37,356 bases of DNA, taken from NCBI RefSeq assembly GCF_001945395.1, contig NZ_MSXV01000059.1, positions 1 through 37,356 on the forward strand, in the 5' to 3' direction. Position 1 is the first letter of the stretch. Each line of letters opens with the position of its first letter. The notes beneath the pieces were generated by a model that made no database searches, was not told where the DNA came from, and saw only the letters and a program-made list of their open reading frames with translations. The DNA comes from Pseudomonas sp. PA15(2017) (GTDB lineage: Bacteria > Pseudomonadota > Gammaproteobacteria > Pseudomonadales > Pseudomonadaceae). Below are positions 15,301 through 21,073 of the stretch, piece after piece. A program made the position numbers and the translations under genes.

Positions 15301-15818
15301 ACGGGCTGTGCCGCGTGCTCGGCCACAGCCTGCAGGTGCGTTCCTGGCCCGGCAAGGGCAGCGTGTTCAGCGTCACCGTGCCGATCGCTCGCCACCAGGC
15401 GCCAGCGGCCCAGCGGGTGCGGCCGGAAAGCAGCGGTCAACTGCTCACCGGCACCCAGGTGCTGTGTATCGACAACGAGGAAAGTATCCTTACCGGCATG
15501 CACAGCCTGCTTTCGCGCTGGGGCTGCCAGGTCTGGTCGGCGCGCACCCGTGCCGAATGCGAGCAACTGCTTGACGAGGACGTGCGTCCGCACCTGGCCC
15601 TGGTCGACTACCACCTGGACGAAGGCGACACCGGCACCGAATTGATGGCCTGGCTGCGTACCCGCCTGGGCGAACCGGTGCCCGGCGTGGTGATCAGCGC
15701 CGACGGCCGCCCCGAACTGATCGCCCAGGTGCACGCCGCGGGCCTGGACTTTCTGCCCAAGCCGGTGAAACCGGCGGCGCTACGGGCGTTGATCAGCCGG
15801 CATTTGCCGAGACAGTAG
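12342..15818 (+). CDS. SSF symporter-PAS-histidine kinase-receiver hybrid sensor
   Basis: This is a 1158-residue inner-membrane hybrid. Residues 1 to about 510 are a sodium:solute symporter domain with about 13 membrane segments (SLAVYCTSWTFFG, ENITSIADFIAARYG). A PAS domain follows (about 635-750, IENISQGISVVDQSLRLVAWN), then a coiled coil, a HisKA dimerisation domain with phosphoacceptor H806 (FLAAVSHDLMQPL), an ATPase domain (NFLTNAFRYA, DRGPGIPE, GLGLGLAIADGL) and a C-terminal receiver with phosphoacceptor D1089 (LALVDYHLD). It resembles CbrA-type kinases but adds a receiver, matching the P. aeruginosa PA3271 type in layout and length. The ATG at 12342 has GTGGAG upstream. No response regulator gene is adjacent, so it is an orphan. 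The ligand is unknown. Confidence 0.93.
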   Translation: MSLSSWLIAAVALLYMAVLFAIAFYGDRRRKPLPPKVRAWVYSLSLAVYCTSWTFFGAVGQAAEQLWSFLPIYLGPMLLLLFAPWVIEKMVLISKQENITSIADFIAARYGKSQSLAIVVALICLVGVLPYIALQLKGIVLGVNLLIGSETDADGTRAQDTALIVSVILALFTILFGTRNLDVTEHHRGMVLAIAFESLVKLLAFIAVGAFVTYGLFNGFGDLFSQAQRSRELEAYWAEAVNWPAMLVQTGMAMIAIVCLPRQFHVTVVENTDPRDLRLARWVFPLYLLLAALFVIPIALAGQMLLPGGVSPDSFVISLPLAEAHPALALLAFIGGASAATGMVIVASVALSTMISNDMLLPWLLHRKSTERPFEAFRHWMLTARRVSIVLILLLAYVCYRLLGTNASLATIGQISFAAIGQLAPAMFGALVWKQANRRGVFAGLITGAALWIYTLVLPVLARGLGWPLDIFPGLRTLLYAPIGFEVDALTRGVVLSLAGNLTLFAWVSFFSRTRVSEHWQAGRFVNHDFGNKQGGRGALAVQVNDLLLLAGRFVGEERAQESFSHFARRQGKAFNSAQPANSEWIAHTERLLAGVLGASSTRAVVKAAIEGRDMQVEDVVRIVDEASEVLQFNRALLQGAIENISQGISVVDQSLRLVAWNQRYLEIFEYPDGLICVGRPIAEIIRFNAERGMLGSADVEESVAKRLYWMRQGTAHSYERVFPNGRVIELIGNPMPGGGFVMSFTDITEFREAERALKAANEGLEQRVAERTHELSQLNKALTAATGVAEAANASKTRFLAAVSHDLMQPLNAARLFSAALSHQEEALPHEAQELVRHLDSSLRSAEDLISDLLDISRLENGRITPDRNAFALNSLFDTLGAEFRVLAAEHGVDFHMQGSKLRVDSDSKLLRRVLQNFLTNAFRYAKGRVLLGVRRQGANLRLEVWDRGPGIPEDKRQTIFEEFKRLDSHQTRAEKGLGLGLAIADGLCRVLGHSLQVRSWPGKGSVFSVTVPIARHQAPAAQRVRPESSGQLLTGTQVLCIDNEESILTGMHSLLSRWGCQVWSARTRAECEQLLDEDVRPHLALVDYHLDEGDTGTELMAWLRTRLGEPVPGVVISADGRPELIAQVHAAGLDFLPKPVKPAALRALISRHLPRQ

Positions 15819-15842
15819 CGTGACCAGCCTATGGCGCGCTTT

Positions 15843-15880
15843 TGTAGGAGCGCGCCATGCGCGCGAAAATTCGCGGCCAT
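15843..15880. repeat. REP element, single unit
   Basis: GTAGGAGCGCGCCATGCGCG followed by CGAAAATTCGCGG is the reverse-oriented form of the REP units at 10633-10680 and 31557-31610, differing in TCCTACA versus TCCCACA. It lies 25 nt after the sensor kinase stop. Confidence 0.8.
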
Positions 15881-15998
15881 GAACTGGGCGTCCCCGCTTG
15901 GTTGCACAATGCTCTTGGGACGCAGGATGGGTCGGGCCGCGTAGGTGCAACCCATCTGCAAGACTGCAGCAAGGTAGAAGCAAACATCATCGCTTCAC
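15881..15998. other. Inter-REP spacer
   Basis: This stretch between two REP units contains an inverted pair GATGGGT/ACCCATC (about 15926-15956) but no gene. With the flanking REPs it forms the 417-nt gap between the sensor kinase and the FKBP gene. A related ATTGCACCCATCC string recurs near 16148, just upstream of the FKBP gene. Confidence 0.4.
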
Positions 15999-16052
15999 CT
16001 GTGGAAACGGGCCGTGCCCGTGATTTTTCGCGGGCATGGCCCGCTCCCACAG
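15999..16052. repeat. REP hairpin element with covarying stem
   Basis: CTGTGG (15999-16004) and CCACAG (16047-16052) bound the unit. The inner stem reads CGGGCATGGCCCG where the other REPs of the window have CGCGCATGGCGCG: two compensating changes keep the stem paired. A further partial unit (TGCGGGAGCGGGCGG) follows at about 16070-16085. Confidence 0.8.
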
Positions 16053-16235
16053 ATGATCACCAGTCGATCCTGCGGGAGCGGGCGGCTGCTATCACATAGC
16101 TGCTATCGCCTCGCGTTTGACGTACGGCTGAGCCGGTCGTGAACGGATTGCACCCATCCAAGACGCGCGCTGCTGTTGCAGTGCGCCGCATTTCTTGCGA
16201 AAACGCAGGCCCCGACAACCGACCGGAAAAGCGAA

Positions 16236-16574
16236 ATGAGCGACGAACTACGTATCGAAGATATCCACCAGGGCGATGGCAAGACGGTGGTCAAGGGCGC
16301 GCTGATCACCACCCAGTACCGCGGCTGGCTGGAGGACGGCACCGAGTTCGACTCGTCCTATGCGCGCGGCAAGCCGTTCCAGTGCGTGATCGGCACCGGG
16401 CGGGTGATCAAGGGCTGGGACCAGGGCCTGATGGGCATGCAGGTCGGCGGCAAGCGCCGGCTGTTCGTGCCAGCGCACCTGGCTTATGGCGAACGCTCGA
16501 TGGGCGCGATCACGCCGAATTCCAACCTGAGTTTCGAAATCGAGCTGCTGGAAGTGCTGACGCGGGACGACTGA
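16236..16574 (+). CDS. FKBP-type peptidyl-prolyl cis-trans isomerase
   Basis: This 112-residue single FKBP domain carries the conserved YRGWLEDGTEFDSSY, the VIKGWDQGLMGMQVGGKRRL core and AHLAYGERSMG, with FEIELLEV as the last strand. It lacks a signal peptide or extra domains, so it is a minimal cytosolic isomerase that speeds proline cis-trans conversion during folding. I chose the ATG at 16236 (MSDELRIEDI), preceded by GGAAAAGCG, over an upstream in-frame start that would add 20 residues without family support. It converges with the GH28 gene 20 nt downstream. Confidence 0.93.
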   Translation: MSDELRIEDIHQGDGKTVVKGALITTQYRGWLEDGTEFDSSYARGKPFQCVIGTGRVIKGWDQGLMGMQVGGKRRLFVPAHLAYGERSMGAITPNSNLSFEIELLEVLTRDD

Positions 16575-16594
16575 AGCGCCCCGCGTCTTGCGAT

Positions 16595-18421
16595 TTATTG
16601 CCTGGGTTGCGGCTCGACCCGGTCGAAGCGCAGGCCCTCGCTGCCCTTGATGTTCCAGGCTTCGCCCTGGGTGCCGACGAAGCTGACGTCGGTGAAGCTC
16701 GAGTCGCGCAGGCCGTCGATCTGCGCACCCGCCCCGCCCTTGAAGCGCACCTGTTCGAAGGCGACGTTCTCGTGGAAGGCGTCGTGGGCGCTGTCGCCCT
16801 TGACCTGGATCGCCGCGCCGGCGGTATCCTCCACCGTCACGTTGCTCACGCGGATATCGCGGAACTGGCCCGCCACGGTCGAGCGCTCGTAGTCGAGGAT
16901 GGCGTTGGGGTCGTGGTAATCCAGGGTCATGATCACCCCCTGCTTGACCGGCTTGCGGATCGCCGAGTCGCGGAAGGTGACGTTGCGCGCGCCGCCGCCC
17001 ATGAAGTTGGTGCTCTTCATGCGCAGGCCGGTGTCGGTGCCGTCGGACACGTTGTCTTCGGCGAGGATGTTCTGAATCCAGCCACCGGTGTGGCTACCAG
17101 CGACCACCATGCCGTGGCCGCGGCGGAAGAAGTTGTTGAAGATCCAGGCATCCTCCTGGGGCGGCTGCTTGCTGGCGTCGGCGCCAGTGCCGGACGCGAA
17201 GTTGACGCAATCGTCGCCCGTGTCGAAGAAGTTGTTGAAGACCATCGCCCCCTTGCTGTTGGCGAACTCGATGCCGTCGCCGTTGTTGGCGTCGTAGGTC
17301 TTGTGCAGGGTACCCGCCATCACCACGTTCTCGGTTTCCAGATTCATGATCCCGTGGTAGGCCGGGTTGAGCACGGTGAAGCCACCGTAGAACAGGTTCC
17401 TGACGTTGCGCAGGGTCATCAATGACGAGCGCATCTGCCCGTAGGCGTCCTTGACGATGATGCCACGCGCCACCGCCTTCTCGACCTGGTCCTTGGCCAG
17501 GATGCCGTCCTCCCTGTAGCGGGTATTGTCACTGGCGCGGTAGAACGGCAGCGGCTTGCCGAGCTCGTCCTGGCTGTCGTCGTTGCGCTTCCAGCCGTTG
17601 CCGTCGATGGTGCCCTTGCCGACGATGCGGATGTTCTCGAACGACTGGTGCTGGCGCGGATCGCGCGGCAGCGCGTTGATCAACGAGGCCGGGCGCACCA
17701 TGGTCGAATACGGGTACTGGATGTAGCCCTGCAGCGGATAATCCTCGCTGCGCTCGGAGCCCAGCAGCGTGGCGCCCTCGGCGATCTCCAGGGTCATGTT
17801 GCTTTTCAGGTACAGCGCACCGGTCTTGAACACCCCGGCCGGAATCAGCACCTTGCAGTTCAGCGAGCAGGCATCGATGGTCTTCTGGATGGCCGCGGTA
17901 TTGAGCGTCTTGCCATCGCCCTTGGCGCCCTGGGCCTCGATGTTGAACACCTCGGCAACCGCCGTGGTGCGCTGCACCAGCACCGGGCTGTCGGCCGACT
18001 CGCGGCCCTGGGCATCCACCGAGCGCACGGTGAAGCGGTATTCGGTTTCCGGCTTCAGGCCATCGACGGTGAAGTTATGGATGGCGATGCGATGGTGGAA
18101 GTTGTCCGTATCGGTCGCATAGAACTGATCGATATACGGCTTGGCCGGCGAATGCTGGTCGTTGTTGGCGTTGGCGCCACCCAGCGTTCTGCCATCCATG
18201 TACACGTGATAGTCGACGATGCCCGCGGCATCTTGCGGCTTCTCCCTGACCAGAATGATCTGGCGATCGTCATAGGCCAGGGTCGGCACCTGGATATTCC
18301 GCGGCGCCTCCAGCGCCAGGGCGGCACCGCTGGCCAACAAAGCCAGCGGTATGACAACGCACTTTGACCGATGAGATTTATTCGGAGAAACAGGCGTAAA
18401 AAGTCGCTTGATGAGCGGCAT
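16595..18421 (-). CDS. GH28 polygalacturonase-type glycoside hydrolase, secreted
   Basis: This 608-residue protein has a signal peptide (basic start, then VVIPLALLASGAALA), a fibronectin III-like domain (about residues 45-155, ending near VLVQRTT) and a right-handed beta-helix catalytic domain. GH28 hallmarks are visible: D382 in NGDGIEF, D403-D404 in DTGDDCVNF, H436 in RRGHGMVVAG, and R467-x-K469 in GLRMKS. Domain order and length resemble exo-polygalacturonases such as PehX of soft-rot bacteria, which release digalacturonate from pectin ends. The ATG at 18421 (MPLIKRLF) has AAGGA upstream and gives the better start; an alternative ATG lies 24 nt earlier. No pectin uptake genes are adjacent. 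Confidence 0.88.
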   Translation of the reverse strand: MPLIKRLFTPVSPNKSHRSKCVVIPLALLASGAALALEAPRNIQVPTLAYDDRQIILVREKPQDAAGIVDYHVYMDGRTLGGANANNDQHSPAKPYIDQFYATDTDNFHHRIAIHNFTVDGLKPETEYRFTVRSVDAQGRESADSPVLVQRTTAVAEVFNIEAQGAKGDGKTLNTAAIQKTIDACSLNCKVLIPAGVFKTGALYLKSNMTLEIAEGATLLGSERSEDYPLQGYIQYPYSTMVRPASLINALPRDPRQHQSFENIRIVGKGTIDGNGWKRNDDSQDELGKPLPFYRASDNTRYREDGILAKDQVEKAVARGIIVKDAYGQMRSSLMTLRNVRNLFYGGFTVLNPAYHGIMNLETENVVMAGTLHKTYDANNGDGIEFANSKGAMVFNNFFDTGDDCVNFASGTGADASKQPPQEDAWIFNNFFRRGHGMVVAGSHTGGWIQNILAEDNVSDGTDTGLRMKSTNFMGGGARNVTFRDSAIRKPVKQGVIMTLDYHDPNAILDYERSTVAGQFRDIRVSNVTVEDTAGAAIQVKGDSAHDAFHENVAFEQVRFKGGAGAQIDGLRDSSFTDVSFVGTQGEAWNIKGSEGLRFDRVEPQPRQ

Positions 18422-18602
18422 GGTTATTATCCTTGTTATGGCCAATCCATTGAAAAAGCTGAAGATACCGAGGCATACGGAAGACGGTAAGCAGCGCGAT
18501 CGTCACACCCTCAAGAAGTATGACAACCGACAAGATAGACTAGATTTGGCTTGCGTCCAGCGCTCGCGTCGCGGCACCGCTCGCATGCAGAAGGGGGAGG
18601 AA

Positions 18603-20090
18603 TCAGTCGTCCAGCGGCTCATCCAGCGGCAGCCCGGCTGCACGCTCGAGCAGCTCGGGGGGCAGGCTCTTGCTGGCCCGGGCGCCGAGCAACTTGAGGT
18701 TTTCAGCGCGGCTGATGAGGTTGCCGCGGCCGTCGACCAACTTGTTGCGCGCACCGGAGTAGGCCTTGTCGAGCTGTTGCAGGCGCATGCCGACTTCGTC
18801 CAGATCCTGGATGAAAGCCACGAACTTGTCGTACAGCGCCCCTGCCCGCTCGGCGATTTCCCGGGCGTTCTGGCTCTGCCGTTCCTGGCGCCACAGGCTG
18901 TCGATCACCCGCAGGGTAGCGAGCAGCGTGGTCGGGCTGACGATCACGATGTGTTGGTCGAAGGCTTCCTGGAACAGCCCCGGATCAGCCTGCAAAGCCG
19001 CTGCGAATGCGGCCTCGATCGGCACGAAAAGCAGCACGAAATCCAGGCTGTGCAGCCCGTCGAGGTGCTGGTAATCCTTGAGCGACAAGCCCTTGAGGTG
19101 GCTGCGCAGCGATAGCACGTGCTGTTTCAGCGCCACCTGCCGCACCGCGTCCTCGCTGGCCGACACGTACTGCTGATACGCGGTGAGGCTGACCTTGGCA
19201 TCGACCACCACCTGCTTGTCGCCCGGCAGCTGGATCAGCACGTCCGGCTGGAAACGCTCGCCTTCGGCACTCTTCAGGCTGACCTGGGTGTGGTACTCGC
19301 GGCCCTTCTGCAGGCCGGCATGTTCGAGTACGCGTTCGAGCACCAGCTCACCCCAGTTGCCCTGGGTTTTTTGACCCTTGAGCGCCTGGGTGAGGTTCAT
19401 CGCCTCCTCGCTCAGGCGCTGATTGAGCCCCTGCAGACGCTCCAGCTCCTTGCCCAGAGAAAAGCGCTCGCGGGCCTCCTGCTGGTAGCTCTCCTCGACG
19501 CGCTTCTCGAAGGCCTGGATGCGTTCCTTGAGCGGGTCGAGCAGTTGCCCCAGGCGCTGCTGGCTGGTTTCCGAGAAGCGCTGCTCGCGCTCATCGAAGA
19601 TCTTGCCGGCCAACTCGGCGAACTGCGCACGCAAGGCATCACGGGCGCCTTGCAGATCCTCCAGGCGCTGCTGATGGTTTTCCTGCTGCTCGTGCAGCTC
19701 GGCCGTCAGCCCGGCCCGCTCGCTGTCCAGGCGACGCAGCTCGGCTTCCTGGCGCTCGCGCAGAGCCTGCGCGCCCTCGAGCTGCTCGCGGGCCAGTTGC
19801 AGGTCGTTCTGCAGCAAGTGGGTTTCACGGCGCAGAGCGGCCAGTTCGGCCTGCTGGTCAGCCTTGATTTCGAGGATCTCGGCAAGCTCGTCACGGCAGT
19901 TGTCCAACTGCGCGCTGAGGCCGGCCTGGGCCAGTTGCGCTGCATTCATGCGCTCCTGAGCCAACCCCGATTGCAGACGCATGTCCTCGGCCTGTCGCAG
20001 GGCGGCAGCAATGCGCAGCCACAAGGGAACGGCAGCCAGCAGCGCGCCGACCAGAAAAGCCGGCAACAAGGTCAGGAGATCGAAAGGCAT
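18603..20090 (-). CDS. rmuC: DNA recombination protein RmuC
   Basis: This 495-residue protein has an N-terminal membrane anchor (LLPAFLVGALLAAVPLWL), a long coiled coil (about residues 30-230) and a C-terminal nuclease-like RmuC domain. QGNWGELVLERVLEHAGL, FQPDVLIQLPGDKQVVVDAKVSL (with the D and D-x-K of a PD-(D/E)XK-like core) and VSPTTLLATLRVIDSLW are the family signatures. RmuC limits inversions at short inverted repeats in E. coli. Its terminal residues are acidic (LDEPLDD). It is followed by a small gap and the GH28 gene; the Sel1-type gene lies upstream with a 57-nt spacing and may be in the same transcript. Confidence 0.95.
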   Translation of the reverse strand: MPFDLLTLLPAFLVGALLAAVPLWLRIAAALRQAEDMRLQSGLAQERMNAAQLAQAGLSAQLDNCRDELAEILEIKADQQAELAALRRETHLLQNDLQLAREQLEGAQALRERQEAELRRLDSERAGLTAELHEQQENHQQRLEDLQGARDALRAQFAELAGKIFDEREQRFSETSQQRLGQLLDPLKERIQAFEKRVEESYQQEARERFSLGKELERLQGLNQRLSEEAMNLTQALKGQKTQGNWGELVLERVLEHAGLQKGREYHTQVSLKSAEGERFQPDVLIQLPGDKQVVVDAKVSLTAYQQYVSASEDAVRQVALKQHVLSLRSHLKGLSLKDYQHLDGLHSLDFVLLFVPIEAAFAAALQADPGLFQEAFDQHIVIVSPTTLLATLRVIDSLWRQERQSQNAREIAERAGALYDKFVAFIQDLDEVGMRLQQLDKAYSGARNKLVDGRGNLISRAENLKLLGARASKSLPPELLERAAGLPLDEPLDD

Positions 20091-20147
20091 AAAGGCATCC
20101 AGGCAAGACTGCCGGGCAGTATAACCGCGCGGGCGGCCTGGCAGCGG

Positions 20148-20555
20148 TTACAGGCGCTGCAGCAAATCCCGCGCCTCGTCATGCCCTTGCAGCGCCGCCA
20201 GCTCCAGCCAATGCCGGGCCTGCTCCGGCTCGAGGGTGCGTGGCTGGCAATACAGACGCCCCAGCTCCAGCTGGGCATGGCTGTCGCCAGCTCGCGCGGC
20301 CTGGCGTAGCAGCTCCAGGCCGATACGCCGGTCGCGGGTATTGCCACATTCGCGACAGAGCATCTGGCCCAGCCGACTTTGCGCCTGCACCACACCACGG
20401 CGCGCAGCCTGCTTGAGCAGACGGCCGGCGATGCGTTTCACACTGGGCGCATGGCCAAGGTGCGGACTGTCCAGCAGCCAGGCGGCTACCCGGACGGGAA
20501 CCTGGGTACGGACGGGAAGCGTATGGAGTTCACTGCGGGGTAAAACGCGGGGCAT
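20148..20555 (-). CDS. Small Sel1-repeat protein
   Basis: This 135-residue protein has two to three Sel1-like helical repeats after about residue 40: AARRGVVQAQSRLGQMLCRE, then LLRQAARAGDSHAQLELGRL and WLELAALQGHDEARDLLQ. The alternating A-x-G and small/large spacing is typical of these TPR-related repeats, which bind other proteins. No signal peptide is evident. It carries two cysteines in CRECGN. It lies upstream of rmuC on the same strand. The partner and role are unknown; small Sel1 proteins of this form are often left as hypothetical. Confidence 0.8.
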   Translation of the reverse strand: MPRVLPRSELHTLPVRTQVPVRVAAWLLDSPHLGHAPSVKRIAGRLLKQAARRGVVQAQSRLGQMLCRECGNTRDRRIGLELLRQAARAGDSHAQLELGRLYCQPRTLEPEQARHWLELAALQGHDEARDLLQRL

Positions 20556-21073
20556 AAGGCTGAAGCGGGACTCTGGAACAGGCGCGCCACTCTACTCTTT
20601 TTTATTCAAAGGTAAAGCCCCGGCCCGCCCCAGAGCGGCTGCAGATGACAATCCACAGAAGCTGTGGATAACTTTGTGGGTATGGTGGGCGAAATATCCC
20701 CTAACACTGATGGGATGGGCCTCCCGCTCAAACTGCTCATTTTTTCACCACATCAAAAAAGTCTATATTTTTCATAAACTTATATTTACGCCTACGCTAT
20801 TGCTCGGCTTTTTACAAGTGGCAATATGCAGCTTGACAAGCTGCCTCGCGATTGTGCACAAGTCTGCCGGAAGGGCCTCTGAAATGCCCTTTTGCAGGGC
20901 AAGATCAGCCTTGACATCGCGGCACGCCACGGCGGACGCGGTATGCAGGCCATGCACGGTGTTGCTCCTGTCACGCGCACGCCATAAAAGTATGAAGCAC
21001 CAATCAGGCGCGTCCGGTTTGGCAGGCCGTATCGGTTCGGGTTAACGTCGCCAACTCATCCGCGCTTGGATCC
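20556..21073. other. AT-rich intergenic region with DnaA-box-like cluster
   Basis: This 518-nt gap separates the minus-strand Sel1 gene from ydbH. It contains a perfect DnaA box (TGTGGATAA, 20663-20671) and two near matches (CAATCCACA at 20649, TGTGGGTAT at 20675). An AT-rich stretch runs through about 20736-20815, far below the local GC level. A 15-bp inverted repeat CAGCTT-gac-AAGCTG lies at 20829-20843 and a small hairpin TGCCCT-tttgc-AGGGCA near 20884-20900. The ydbH promoter must be here. Short open frames in it have no coding character. Confidence 0.6.
20829..20843. promoter_or_regulatory. 15-bp inverted repeat overlapping a TTGACA motif
   Basis: CAGCTT-gac-AAGCTG is a perfect 6-bp inverted repeat with a TTGACA in its centre (20833-20838). 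It could be an operator placed over a -35 box, but no good -10 box follows at the right spacing, so the function is open. Confidence 0.35.

Noticed and set aside
12678..15734. A 1018-codon open frame on the minus strand across the hybrid sensor gene
   Set aside because: It lies wholly inside a well-supported gene. Its translation is low-complexity (Gln, His, Ala and Gly rich) as expected for a shadow frame in GC-rich DNA, and no domain is visible.
20556..21073. A chromosomal or plasmid replication origin
   Set aside because: DnaA-box-like sites and an AT-rich tract are present, but there is no replication gene, no iterons and only one perfect box. Pseudomonas oriC lies next to dnaA and rpmH. 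Kept only as a finding to test.
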